64,000 nucleotides of DNA from the NCBI RefSeq assembly GCF_001854185.1, contig NZ_CP017603.1, forward strand, positions 1-64,000, in the 5' to 3' direction. The position numbers and the translations under genes were made by a program. The first letter of the stretch is position 1. Each line of letters begins with the position of its first letter. This document shows, one piece after another, positions 45,212 through 54,166 of the stretch. The notes beneath the pieces are model-generated. The model searched no databases. It was not told the DNA's origin and saw nothing but the letters and a program-made list of their open reading frames with translations. The DNA is from Clostridium formicaceticum (GTDB lineage: Bacteria > Bacillota > Clostridia > Peptostreptococcales > Natronincolaceae).

Positions 45212-45922
45212 TTATGCACCCCTTTTCTTTCTTTTAGATAATAAATCTATAATTTCATTGCGAACTCCAGCAAATCTTTCATCCTGTAAACTCCTTTGAT
45301 CCTGAGGATAGCCTAGTTCAAAAACTTTTAGTATGCTTGTGGGTCTATCAGACAAAACAATGATTCTATTTCCTAAAAGTAAGGCCTCGTCTATTTCATG
45401 TGTTACAAATACAATAGCATTTTGCGTCTTTTTCCAAAGCTTAACTAAATGATTGACCATATTCCTTCTCAAATCATAGTCCAAAGATTTAAAAGGCTCA
45501 TCCATAAGGAGTAATTCTGATTGATAGTTAAAGGCCCTGGCTATTGAGCATCTTTGCCTCATGCCTCCACTAAGTTGATGTGGAAACTTATTTTCAAAGC
45601 CTTTTAAACCCATATCTGTTATTAGTTCATCAATTTTTTCTTTACTGCTGTGCTGATCCACTAGTTTTATATTTTTATATACCGTTCTCCACGGCAGCAG
45701 TCTATCTTCTTGAAAAACATAAGCAATTTTGTTACTTTTATTCATTAATTCTCCTTGGTCAGGTTGAATTAAACCGGATATCAAGTTTAAAATCGTAGAT
45801 TTTCCACAGCCGGAAGGTCCTATGATACAAACTATTTCACTTTCCTTTATTTCAAGAGAAAGATTATTAAAAACTTGTATATCATTATACTTTTTATGGA
45901 TTTTTTCTAATTGTAATATCAT
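45212..45922 (-). CDS. ABC importer ATPase, SsuB/TauB type
   Basis: 236 residues from ATG 45922. Walker A GPSGCGKSTI (~36-45), VFQEDRLLPWRTV (the family's Q-loop), signature LSGGMRQRCSIARAF, Walker B LLLMDEPFKSLD and H-loop VTHEIDEA. First gene of the ATPase-SBP-permease operon. Confidence 0.93.
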   Translation of the reverse strand: MILQLEKIHKKYNDIQVFNNLSLEIKESEIVCIIGPSGCGKSTILNLISGLIQPDQGELMNKSNKIAYVFQEDRLLPWRTVYKNIKLVDQHSSKEKIDELITDMGLKGFENKFPHQLSGGMRQRCSIARAFNYQSELLLMDEPFKSLDYDLRRNMVNHLVKLWKKTQNAIVFVTHEIDEALLLGNRIIVLSDRPTSILKVFELGYPQDQRSLQDERFAGVRNEIIDLLSKRKKRGA

Positions 45923-45960
45923 GATTCACCCACCTTTATAAACAGTATTATTTCAAACAA

Positions 45961-46047
45961 CGCTACGCCACGGGGACAGTTCCATCGTTTTCCCTTCGGT
46001 CCTTCACTACGCTTAGGAAACGCTGGAACCGTCCCCATGACTTCGCT
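45961..46047. repeat. palindromic repeat with GGGGACAGTTCC core
   Basis: CGCTACGCCACGGGGACAG pairs with ACCGTCCCCATGACTTCGC, with an inner CGTTTTCCC/AGGAAACG hairpin. The outer part matches the arms of the 135-bp repeats at 9189 and 11982, so it is the same family with a different centre and without their TTGCAATAAA ends. Confidence 0.7.
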
Positions 46048-46072
46048 ATGAACAGTATGGTTTAATCGGAAA

Positions 46073-46087
46073 TAATTTTCATTATCA
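46073..46087. promoter_or_regulatory. possible Fur-like box before the SsuABC-type operon
   Basis: TAATTTTCATTATCA, three mismatches to TGATAAT-N-ATTATCA; it lies ~150 bases before the ATPase gene at 45922, on the far side of the palindromic repeat. Confidence 0.4.
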
Positions 46088-46121
46088 TTTTATGTTTATA
46101 CTTGTTTAAACTTCTAATCTA

Positions 46122-46469
46122 TTATTTTACTGGCTTTACAACAATTAACAACATCTTAAATTTCTCAATCGCCTTCAAACCATGAGGTATATTTGCAGGC
46201 ATTACTGTGGTTTCTCCTTCTGATAAGATTAATTTATTTTCTCCAATGGTAATTTCTACACTGCCATCTAAAATATATACCATTGCATCACCAGGTGCTG
46301 AATGGGTACTTATTCCTTCCCCTTGATCAAAGGCAAATAATGTTATACTCAAGCCTTCCCTCTGCGCTAAGGTTCTGCTTATAACTTTTCCCTCTTGGTA
46401 AGTTGTAAGCTCCTCCATTTTTAATACCTCTGCAAAAGGGATGTTTTTAATAAATTTTTCTTTTTCCAT
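46122..46469 (-). CDS. small cupin-domain protein
   Basis: 115 residues from ATG 46469 (AGGAGGAATGATTT upstream). A single cupin barrel: GISTHSAPGDAMVYILDGSVEITIG (cupin motif 1, with H and later E partly conserved) and PANIPHGLKA (motif 2). Single-domain cupins bind a metal or small ligand and act as enzymes or sensors; nothing more specific can be said. Follows the large activase/dehydratase gene by ~20 bases, probably in one transcript. Confidence 0.85.
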   Translation of the reverse strand: MEKEKFIKNIPFAEVLKMEELTTYQEGKVISRTLAQREGLSITLFAFDQGEGISTHSAPGDAMVYILDGSVEITIGENKLILSEGETTVMPANIPHGLKAIEKFKMLLIVVKPVK

Positions 46470-46489
46470 AAATCATTCCTCCTATTTAT

Positions 46490-49400
46490 TTAGATATAAT
46501 ACATAAAAGATTGAATCTTTGTCTTATCGTTTTCATTTTTGTTTCCATCAAAAGTTAGATGAAGTACAGGTTTTAAGTGTTTTTCATCAACTCCTTTATA
46601 TAGTAGATTTAATATGGTATTTGTATTTTCATACATGGATGCTGCAGTGATTATCCCATCGATATTATTGAAACCAGATAATATTTTTGCCTGTCGATAT
46701 CTTCCATTCCCACCAGTATAATATTTCATTCTTTTATCTGCTGTAGCAATTAGGTCACTCAGGCCCTTTGCAAAGGGACTCTCATCTGCTAAACACTCAG
46801 ATATATCATGGATATAGTACTCAAATCTACTTAATCTCTGGCGTAGTATTTGGGCCTTTTTGTCTAGGTTTTTCATTAAAAAATCCTTCCATATAAACCA
46901 CATATATTCACTTAGAGGACTATAAATGATTCTATTTTCCTCATCCTCAATATGATTGAAGGTAAAGTTATTCATAAAATCATTGAAAAGAACCATAGGT
47001 TCCCCTATTACAAGAACTCTTTTTTTGCTTTTTTCAAGTCTTATCTCATGATATATTTTTTTTGCTATTTCCTTTAGAGGATTTATTTTAAAATCATTAT
47101 TTTTAATTAATTCAATGATTTCATTCAAATACTTATCTCTGTGATTCTTATGTGCAGTTCTGATCATGTCCCCTGCCAATAAGCTTAAGTAAATCCCTTC
47201 AGCATCTTCATCTTCGTATAACAAATCTTCTATAAAGGGGGCTATCATCTCTACATGATGAAAACCTTTTTCATTTAATTTCGTCCTCAACAGACGATCA
47301 TATTGTCCATCTGCTTCTGTTCCCTCTGACTTAGGTATAAAGAAGGCTATGTTTTCTTCATCTTTTTTTAATCCATAGAGTTTTTTGAAAACATCTCCTA
47401 ATATTGCTGTCAATGAAAAGTACTCTTTGGTGATGGTAAACTTTCTTCCTATATCAACAGAACTGGCATTGGTCATCGGTAAAACATCCGCCCTTATTCC
47501 CTTTTTCATCAATAGCTCCTTTAACAGCGTTGAATAAGGATATAGGTATGGTAAATATACTATCCTTTTATCTTTTAATTCATTAAAACTATTTTTTATA
47601 TTCACCTCCTTATGTATAACCCTATTGGAGTAGGTTTTTAAATCCTCAGCTTTTTTCATCTGTACTTCCTTTGTTTTTAAGCTGTTAACAAAAGCCTCCA
47701 CCCTGGTTAGTACCCCAACACTGGAGGAATGTTCATCTACTTCAATACTTAAATAGGGCTTTCCCTTCATTTCTTCTCTAAAATAATGGGATAGTATCGT
47801 ATCTGGGCCGCAGCCATGATTGGTGATGTAAATGGCATATAAATTAGGATGCTGCTTTACAATCTGTGCTCCCGATAAAATATGCTGTCCAAAGGGCCAA
47901 TACATATTAGGATATTCTTTAGAGGTATCATGGGTATGGGCTGGTAGATTGGACAGTGTCAAGACTTTATACCCCATATTCATCAGCTTCTTAGGTATGC
48001 CCATATTGAGTACTGGATCAGTCACCCCATAGGCCCTTGTAATAATCACAAAGGCTTTTTCATCGGTTCCTAGTTTTTCCACGGCTTCCTGCCCTATCAT
48101 CTCAACCTTTTTCTCAAAGGTTTTTAAAGCCTGCATTCCTTTTTGTAGGGCAAGCATGCTTTGAATTGTATTTTTTCCAAGGTTTTTTCCTAATTCTAAT
48201 AAGGTTTTCATCATATATTTTTTACCGAACTTAAAAGATAAAACTGGTGATAGCAGCTTTATTCCTTTTTTGTCCAATTCCATTGTCTGATGGATCATAG
48301 CAGGTGCCGCCTGCATATATGCACATCCATAATCCTGTCTTGTCTTTGATATAGGGTGGGTCATGGTGTATAAAGCAGGTAAAAATAAATAATCCACCTT
48401 TTTATTGATCAATTCTGCCACATGGCCATGAATTAACTTTACAGGGTAGCAGGTTTCGTCCAGGGAATGCTCTTGACTTAATCTAATGGTTTCTTCCTTT
48501 GTTAAATCCGATAAAAGAACATTGAAACCTAATTCTTTAAAAAATACATGAAACATAGGGAATAATTTATGCAAAAATAAAACCCTCGGTATACCCACTG
48601 TTTCTTTTTTTGGATCGATGGAAGCATCATATCCTTTTAAATACAGCTTCTCAATTTCATTATAAATTTTTCCCTCGCCCTCTGCCTTAGGCTGATGATG
48701 CTTTTGTTTTTCAATAAGGTGTACTTTTGTATCAAAATCAAATCCCTTGAATTGACTCTTTTCCTCCAGCATTTCCTCTTTTGCCAAAATTGCAGCACCA
48801 TAAGCACCGGTTACACTGAAAAATGGTGGAACAAATAATTTATCTCCCACAAGTGCTCTGAAGGCATTGATAACCCCTTGATTATATGCTACCCCTCCTT
48901 GGAAAAATATTTTATTTCCTATTTTCTTTTGCCCCACCACTTTGTTAAGATAATTTTTTACAATAGAATAGCAAAGTCCTGAAGCAATATGATCTATCTT
49001 GGCTCCTTTTGATAAACTGGCTGCTATATTTGCTTCAATAAATACTGTACATCTTTCTCCTAAATTTATTGGATAATGACTGTTTAGAGTCATCTCTCCA
49101 AAGTCACCTATGGGTATATTCAGCTTTTTAGCCTGCTCTTCAATAAAGGAACCGGTTCCTGCTGCACAGATTTTATTCATTTCAAAATCTGTTACAACAC
49201 CCTTTTCAAGTCTAATGTATTTAGAATCCTGCCCTCCTATTTCAAAGATGGTATCTACCCTGTCGTCTATGGTCACTGCTGCCTTTGCCTGAGCTGTAAT
49301 TTCATCCTTAATGATATCAGCGCCAATGAGCTTACCAATCATATATCTGCCAGAACCTGTGGTACCTACCCCCATCATCTTTATCCTATCTCCAAACTCA

Positions 49401-50500
49401 TTTTTTAAATCCTTCAGACCCTTCCTCACGGCTTCAACAGGATTTCCTAAGGTTTTTAGATATTTGTAAGCAATGATTTCATTTTCTTTATTCATAAGAA
49501 CCAAATTGGTGCTTGTAGAACCTATATCAATACCTAGATAACATTCTAAATTGGTTTTCCCATTATCTATGCTTTTGCAAAGGTGTTTATTTTCACTGTC
49601 ATTTTCTCCAAAGGGTTTTAATTCAGGTAACCGGGTCTCATCATCCTTTACTTCATGACTATCTTTTTTGTTTTCTAGACACTCAAGGAGTTTTTGTAAA
49701 TCTATTTTCATCTTGTCTTTTTTTGCTATTACAGCTGCTCCCAAAGCACCAGTATTACCAGGTGTTTGAGGTACAATGAATTCTCCTTCATCTAAGCCCA
49801 GTACATCCTTCAGGGCCCTGATAATTCCTAAGTTATATGCAACGCCGCCAATAAATACTATAGGTTTTTTTATGGGGAGCTTTTTTATGACTGCTGCTTT
49901 ATAGTTTTTCACCAAAGCATAGGCCAGCCCTAATAATAGATCTTCCACACAAACCCCTTCCTGCTGATGATGAATCATATCTGTTTTGGCAAATACACTA
50001 CATCTGCCTGCAATTCTTGGAATAGATTGCGCCTTCTCTGTAAAAACAGAATAATCTTCTAGTTTTAAGTCCAGTCTGGATATTTGTTCCTCCAAAAATG
50101 AACCTGTACCGGCAGAACAGTCGGAATTTATAGCTATTTTTATTCCTGATTTATTGCTTTCCCTAAATTCTGTAATATATTTTGCACTTTGTCCCCCAAT
50201 TTCTATAATTGAACCAATTTTTTTCTCTGTGCTCATACTGCCTTCTACAATTGCCGTTACTTCATTTATAAATTGAAGTTCTTGATCCTCAGCTAAAAAC
50301 TTACTTCCAGTCCCTGTTATGGCTGCAAATTTTATATCCTCTAGTACATAGCTTGACATTAAGTTATATATAGCTTCTTTTAAAACTTCTTGAATTCTTC
50401 CTTTGTGTAGCAAATATGCTGTATGTTTTATTTCATCATTACTATTGATTAATACAAGTTTTATTGAAGTGTATCCTATATCGATTCCTAAGCTGTACAA
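46490..50500 (-). CDS. fused double activase / 2-hydroxyacyl-CoA dehydratase-like protein (1336 residues)
   Basis: TTG start at 50500 with AAGGAGG seven bases upstream. Domain order: activase 1 (~1-265, GIDIGYTSIKLV, SDCSAGTGSF, GRCSVFAKTD), linker, activase 2 (~320-590, GIDIGSTSTNLV, KICAAGTGSF, ERCTVFIEAN), then a ~700-residue DUF2229/HgdA-HgdB-like part (~640-1330, with LDETCYPVKLIHGH and NHGCGPD). Each activase has the two Cys of the family's [4Fe-4S] site. ATP-driven low-potential electron transfer to the attached iron-sulfur domain is expected; substrate unknown. A Fur-like box (50559) and a divergent Crp-type regulator lie upstream. Confidence 0.9.
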   Translation of the reverse strand: MYSLGIDIGYTSIKLVLINSNDEIKHTAYLLHKGRIQEVLKEAIYNLMSSYVLEDIKFAAITGTGSKFLAEDQELQFINEVTAIVEGSMSTEKKIGSIIEIGGQSAKYITEFRESNKSGIKIAINSDCSAGTGSFLEEQISRLDLKLEDYSVFTEKAQSIPRIAGRCSVFAKTDMIHHQQEGVCVEDLLLGLAYALVKNYKAAVIKKLPIKKPIVFIGGVAYNLGIIRALKDVLGLDEGEFIVPQTPGNTGALGAAVIAKKDKMKIDLQKLLECLENKKDSHEVKDDETRLPELKPFGENDSENKHLCKSIDNGKTNLECYLGIDIGSTSTNLVLMNKENEIIAYKYLKTLGNPVEAVRKGLKDLKNEFGDRIKMMGVGTTGSGRYMIGKLIGADIIKDEITAQAKAAVTIDDRVDTIFEIGGQDSKYIRLEKGVVTDFEMNKICAAGTGSFIEEQAKKLNIPIGDFGEMTLNSHYPINLGERCTVFIEANIAASLSKGAKIDHIASGLCYSIVKNYLNKVVGQKKIGNKIFFQGGVAYNQGVINAFRALVGDKLFVPPFFSVTGAYGAAILAKEEMLEEKSQFKGFDFDTKVHLIEKQKHHQPKAEGEGKIYNEIEKLYLKGYDASIDPKKETVGIPRVLFLHKLFPMFHVFFKELGFNVLLSDLTKEETIRLSQEHSLDETCYPVKLIHGHVAELINKKVDYLFLPALYTMTHPISKTRQDYGCAYMQAAPAMIHQTMELDKKGIKLLSPVLSFKFGKKYMMKTLLELGKNLGKNTIQSMLALQKGMQALKTFEKKVEMIGQEAVEKLGTDEKAFVIITRAYGVTDPVLNMGIPKKLMNMGYKVLTLSNLPAHTHDTSKEYPNMYWPFGQHILSGAQIVKQHPNLYAIYITNHGCGPDTILSHYFREEMKGKPYLSIEVDEHSSSVGVLTRVEAFVNSLKTKEVQMKKAEDLKTYSNRVIHKEVNIKNSFNELKDKRIVYLPYLYPYSTLLKELLMKKGIRADVLPMTNASSVDIGRKFTITKEYFSLTAILGDVFKKLYGLKKDEENIAFFIPKSEGTEADGQYDRLLRTKLNEKGFHHVEMIAPFIEDLLYEDEDAEGIYLSLLAGDMIRTAHKNHRDKYLNEIIELIKNNDFKINPLKEIAKKIYHEIRLEKSKKRVLVIGEPMVLFNDFMNNFTFNHIEDEENRIIYSPLSEYMWFIWKDFLMKNLDKKAQILRQRLSRFEYYIHDISECLADESPFAKGLSDLIATADKRMKYYTGGNGRYRQAKILSGFNNIDGIITAASMYENTNTILNLLYKGVDEKHLKPVLHLTFDGNKNENDKTKIQSFMYYI

Positions 50501-50558
50501 TCAAACACCTCCTTAATGTTCAACTTATTTTATTGAAAACTTATTAAGTAATTGCTAT

Positions 50559-50573
50559 TGATTATCATTGTCA
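50559..50573. promoter_or_regulatory. Fur-like box between the large activase gene and the Crp regulator
   Basis: TGATTATCATTGTCA, two mismatches to TGATAAT-N-ATTATCA, embedded in more overlapping ATTATCATTG-type half-sites, in the divergent promoter region 50501-50672. Confidence 0.6.
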
Positions 50574-50672
50574 TTATTGTTATGATTGTATTATACTACA
50601 ATATGATTGATCAAAAAGTATCTCTTGCAACACTTTAATAATTTTTTTATATTTTTAGAAAGGAAACTTAAC

Positions 50673-51350
50673 ATGGATTCTATCTTATTCTCCCTGCAAG
50701 GATGTAACTTGTTTAAACATAAGTCTTTAGAGGAAATTGACTCCCTCCTATCGAATATTCATTATAGAATTGACGCATATAAAGAGAATGAAGTCGTATT
50801 TTCTCCTTACCAAATTGCAGATAAGATGGGGATCATTTTGTCTGGTGCTGTAGATGTTCAAAAACTTTTTCCATGTGGAAAAATTGTTACCCTCAATCGA
50901 AGAACAACTTCAGACCTTATTGCTGAGGCTTCATTGTTTTCTAAAACAAAACATTACCCATCTACGATTTCTGCATGCACAACCTGTCAAATCCTATTTA
51001 TACATAAAGATGAACTTTTGAAATTATTTTTAATGGATAAAGATATTATGTCATGTTTTTTAGAGTCCGTATCAAACCGTGTATTAGCATTAAATAGGAA
51101 AATCGAAATCCTTTCCCTAACTTCTATCGCAGAAAAAATAGCGTACTTTTTGATACATGCCCATCATGATGATGATAACAATACAATCACCCTACCTTTT
51201 TCAAAAAAAGCCTGGGCGGAGCATATGAATGTTTCAAGACCTTCTCTTTTAAGGGAATTAAAGAAACTTGAAATGGATGGACTTATCTCTATTGCTAAAA
51301 GAGAGATCAAGATAAAAGATTTTGAGGGGTTAAAGGAAATCCTCCTATAA
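50673..51350 (+). CDS. Crp/Fnr-family transcriptional regulator
   Basis: 225 residues from ATG 50673 (AAAGGA eight bases upstream; the longer frame to 50607 has no site). The N-terminal cyclic-nucleotide-binding fold (VVFSPYQIADKMGIILSGAVDVQK, ~40-65) lacks the usual FGE-R phosphate cassette, so it may bind something other than cAMP. The C-terminal winged helix is AWAEHMNVSRPSLLRELKKLEMDGLI. No Fnr-like Cys cluster at the N-terminus. Divergent from the activase/dehydratase gene, which it probably regulates; both may answer to Fur. Confidence 0.88.
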   Translation: MDSILFSLQGCNLFKHKSLEEIDSLLSNIHYRIDAYKENEVVFSPYQIADKMGIILSGAVDVQKLFPCGKIVTLNRRTTSDLIAEASLFSKTKHYPSTISACTTCQILFIHKDELLKLFLMDKDIMSCFLESVSNRVLALNRKIEILSLTSIAEKIAYFLIHAHHDDDNNTITLPFSKKAWAEHMNVSRPSLLRELKKLEMDGLISIAKREIKIKDFEGLKEILL

Positions 51351-51432
51351 TAATGCTAGTAGTCAGTTTCTTCGATACCTGGTTCATTTCCTTACATAGC
51401 AATTTATCTATTTCCTCATCTAAAAGAACAAA

Positions 51433-51466
51433 ATAAAACCAGTATCAAATTTGATACCGGTTTTAT
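51433..51466. terminator. bidirectional terminator between the Crp gene and the P-type ATPase gene
   Basis: AAAACCAGTATCAAA / TTTGATACCGGTTTT hairpin with A and T flanks serving both convergent genes; it overlaps the stop codon of the gene ending at 51463. Confidence 0.85.
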
Positions 51467-53322
51467 CCCAATCCTTCAGCTTCACGAAGATATCTACTAC
51501 TTCCCTCTGTGCTAAAATATTCTATTCTTTTACTTAGCAGCAATACTAATAGTGAGTTAATGGTATTCAAAGACTTAGCAGTATACGGATTAAAGGGGAT
51601 AAATACTGCTAAAACCCCCAGTGTGATATTATACATTTTAGAAAAATTCGTATGTCGCTCTATTGCTCTATAGGACTTTTTTGACAGTTGAATAAAATCT
51701 GCTACTTTATATAAATCATCCTGAAATAGGATACAGTCTGAATAAAGCTTGACTTTGTCACAACTAGCCTCCACCAAACCAACACTTACATCTGCATGGC
51801 ACATGGCCTCTAAGTCATTGATTCCGTCACCTATCATCATAATATCATCTGTGCTTTTTAGTTTCTCAATAATTTTTCCTTTTTCTTCTCCACTACACTC
51901 ACTGTAAATGTTCTCAATTCCTAGAGCTACACCTGCATGATCTGCCTTAGTAGCATTATCTCCTGTAAGCAGGGATAATTTTGAAATTCCCTGTTTTCTT
52001 AAAGCTTTTATTAAATCATAAGCATCTTTTCTTAAGGAATCTTTTACTGTATTGTTATCATAAAACTGATGATCTATAGGGGTCTTTAGCCTTCCTTGAC
52101 TTAGTGTACCAGTCTTATCGAAGGCTACATGATTGATATGGGCTGCCTTTTCCAGTGCACCAGGATGCTTAAGAAAAATTTTATTTTTTCCTAGCAAGCG
52201 CAGGTAGCTATTGATTCCTGTATGAATCGCAAGCTCAGAGGCAGTAGGGCAAAGTAAAAGTACAATCCCTAAGGCATTTAATAGATTTCCAGTAATAAGA
52301 TAATTGATGACGGCTAATACAATTGAAAAGCTTCCTATTTCCTCTTGATAGCTGCTTACCTTTTGATAGATACATAAATCCTCTACAGCAGGATAGATTT
52401 TTTCCCTCCTTTGGGGCAGATGGGTAATTTCTATGACAATATCTCCTGATAAAATCTTCATTCCTTCGTAAACATAGTCCTGTGGCATCATTTCTAGGAT
52501 GCCTAACTGTCCAGTACTGTACATGCCATCAATAATGGCTTTTCCTTGTATAATTACACCCTCAATGGGAAGGATCTCTCCCTTTTGAAGATGAATCCTT
52601 TCCCCCACCTTCAAAGAAGCAACGGGTGTTAATATTTTTTGCCCTTCGGCAGTTTCTATTGTTACCAGCTCAGTATTTTCCATAATACTTTGATGAAGAA
52701 TTCTTAAGTACTCCACCTCTGTAGAATATTTCAAATAATCACTTATATACTTCAAGCTTAGTAGCAGGCACCCCATACCATCCTGTCTAAGAAAAACAAG
52801 AGAGATGGCGGTAAGCCTTAACAAAACATCTGATAATCCAGGCGTTTTTTTAGAAATATTCTTAAAAAACCTTCTGAGTATTGGATAGCCTTCAATCGTG
52901 GTAATGACAGAAGCAGTTACTAATAAACTTATACTTCTGCTGATAGGAAATACACCAAATAAAGCATTTTTTATTTTAAACACTACATAGAGAGAACCAT
53001 AAAATAAAAATCTATTTTGTGCTATTTTTTGATTCTTTATAGCATTTAGATAAGTTTTATTCTGCATCAAAACAAGACCCTTATCTTTTTTTATATTTTT
53101 TAGGATCTCTTTTATTTGCGCTTGAATGGATGCTTTACTTGTTTTTTCTATATCATACACAATTAACATAGAAGATGTATAATAATTTACCCTGCTATAC
53201 TTTACTCCCATAAGTTTTTCTATAGCAAGATGCACAGCTGCTGCTATCTTCTTGTCATAAAGCTGGGGTGTTTTTAATCGAATTCGTCCTGGTAGAACAT
53301 GAACTTCCTCCACAGCTAACAC
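51463..53322 (-). CDS. P1B-like heavy-metal P-type ATPase without a nucleotide-binding domain (FezB-like candidate)
   Basis: 619 residues from GTG 53322 (AGAAGG six bases upstream). N-terminal HMA-like domain with PGRIRLK (11-17) and no CxxC; membrane helices around 105-190, 325-360 and 560-600; CPT (358-360) where copper pumps have CPC; phosphorylation site DKTGT (402-406), TGDN (453-456), GDGINDLEA (498-506). Only ~50 residues separate DKTGT from TGDN, against ~150-200 usually, so the N-domain is gone. The actuator motif reads TGQ (270-272), not TGE. These losses question ordinary ATP-driven pumping. Relation to ferrosome P1B-6 ATPases is suggested by the Arg-rich N-terminus and neighbours. 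Confidence 0.78.
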   Translation of the reverse strand: MLAVEEVHVLPGRIRLKTPQLYDKKIAAAVHLAIEKLMGVKYSRVNYYTSSMLIVYDIEKTSKASIQAQIKEILKNIKKDKGLVLMQNKTYLNAIKNQKIAQNRFLFYGSLYVVFKIKNALFGVFPISRSISLLVTASVITTIEGYPILRRFFKNISKKTPGLSDVLLRLTAISLVFLRQDGMGCLLLSLKYISDYLKYSTEVEYLRILHQSIMENTELVTIETAEGQKILTPVASLKVGERIHLQKGEILPIEGVIIQGKAIIDGMYSTGQLGILEMMPQDYVYEGMKILSGDIVIEITHLPQRREKIYPAVEDLCIYQKVSSYQEEIGSFSIVLAVINYLITGNLLNALGIVLLLCPTASELAIHTGINSYLRLLGKNKIFLKHPGALEKAAHINHVAFDKTGTLSQGRLKTPIDHQFYDNNTVKDSLRKDAYDLIKALRKQGISKLSLLTGDNATKADHAGVALGIENIYSECSGEEKGKIIEKLKSTDDIMMIGDGINDLEAMCHADVSVGLVEASCDKVKLYSDCILFQDDLYKVADFIQLSKKSYRAIERHTNFSKMYNITLGVLAVFIPFNPYTAKSLNTINSLLVLLLSKRIEYFSTEGSSRYLREAEGLG

Positions 53323-53336
53323 CTCGATCCTTCTTA

Positions 53337-53609
53337 TTACAGTGCAGTTAAATTTTCCTCACATTCATCCATCTTTCTCTTTATTTCCTTCACTCTCTTA
53401 TTCAAGGCTAGAATTTTTTCCTGAATTTCCTTTTCATTTTCTACTAAGCTGTCAAATTTCAGTTCTTCTAGTTTCTCACTGTCTTTTTGAAATATACCAT
53501 CTCTACTCTCAGCCTGTTGATCCTGAATTCTTTCACTTTCCTTAAGCATAGTATATACAAAATAACTTATTATCCCTAAACTTAGACCATAAACCAACTT
53601 TTTTTTCAT
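53337..53609 (-). CDS. small membrane-anchored coiled-coil protein
   Basis: 90 residues from ATG 53609 (GGAGGTGGATAGAGATC upstream). One N-terminal membrane helix (~5-21, LVYGLSLGIISYFVYTML), then a strongly charged helical stretch with heptad-like Leu/Ile spacing (~45-88). No known domain. It starts the ATPase transcript, 14 bases before the GTG of the ATPase gene, so the two products probably work together at a membrane. Confidence 0.75.
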   Translation of the reverse strand: MKKKLVYGLSLGIISYFVYTMLKESERIQDQQAESRDGIFQKDSEKLEELKFDSLVENEKEIQEKILALNKRVKEIKRKMDECEENLTAL

Positions 53610-53654
53610 GATCTCTATCCACCTCCATTGTACAAAATAAACATCTCATTTAGT

Positions 53655-53895
53655 AGCAATAAAATGAGACTTAATTCATAAGTAGATGACCAAAATCTAT
53701 GATTTTGTGTCAGTCACTTATACAGAGTGCAAGTTTGCATTTTAGCTTTTGTGGCAGTCACTCAGTTTGTTTATCTAGCGAGGAGTTTTTACTACCCCTG
53801 AATTGTAGCCGAATTTACTTCGAGGATGTAGTGCTTCACCTCCCACCTCTGCAAGCGGGCGTCTTAGCAATACACCGAAGGATAAATTTAGCCCC
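53655..53895 (+). repeat. dispersed repeat, longest copy
   Basis: Contains CATAAGTAGATGACCAAAA, TTTTGTGGCAGTCACTCAG, TTGTTTATCTAGCGAGGAG and GGGCGTCTTAGCAATACACC. The blocks recur in order at 26676-26790 (reverse strand), partly at 43005-43115, and the last block at 61274-61310. Non-coding. It separates the ATPase/small protein genes from the upstream ones. Confidence 0.65.
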
Positions 53896-53908
53896 GACAT
53901 AGGGACTA

Positions 53909-54166
53909 TTAGAATCGCTTGAACATAATATATTTCATTAAATTCTTTCCTAGTTCATCATTACCACTTTTATCTATCTCTATAAAGAAATAATCTTTAA
54001 TATTTTTTGTATGACTTGCCCACAACTCCATTAACTGTTTTTCTATTTGTGGATTTTCCGTTGCTGATGCTACACTTAACTTTACTACTTCTCTTAATAT
54101 CTCTTCTGCTTTTTTAAGACTATTTTTTACTTCTTCTAATGAAGCATTGGTGTCATTTGTATGCAT
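53909..54166 (-). CDS. small helical protein of unknown function
   Basis: 85 residues; ATG 54166 follows AAAAGGAG and overlaps the end of the preceding gene by 14 bases, implying coupled translation. Predicted all-helical (EEVKNSLKKAEEILREVVKLS), no membrane segment, no Cys. No family recognised. Position in the tight 53909-55906 operon suggests a role with the metal-ATPase-like proteins. Confidence 0.7.
   Translation of the reverse strand: MHTNDTNASLEEVKNSLKKAEEILREVVKLSVASATENPQIEKQLMELWASHTKNIKDYFFIEIDKSGNDELGKNLMKYIMFKRF

Noticed and set aside
46490-50500. Assignment of the large protein to (R)-2-hydroxyglutaryl-CoA dehydratase of glutamate fermentation
   Set aside because: The fused double-activase architecture and the lack of CoA-transferase or glutaconyl-CoA genes nearby do not fit; only the broad family is supported.
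51463-53322. Calling the P-type ATPase a copper or zinc exporter
   Set aside because: There is no CPC/SPC transmembrane motif or N-terminal CxxC, the nucleotide-binding domain is absent, and no copper- or zinc-type regulator lies nearby.
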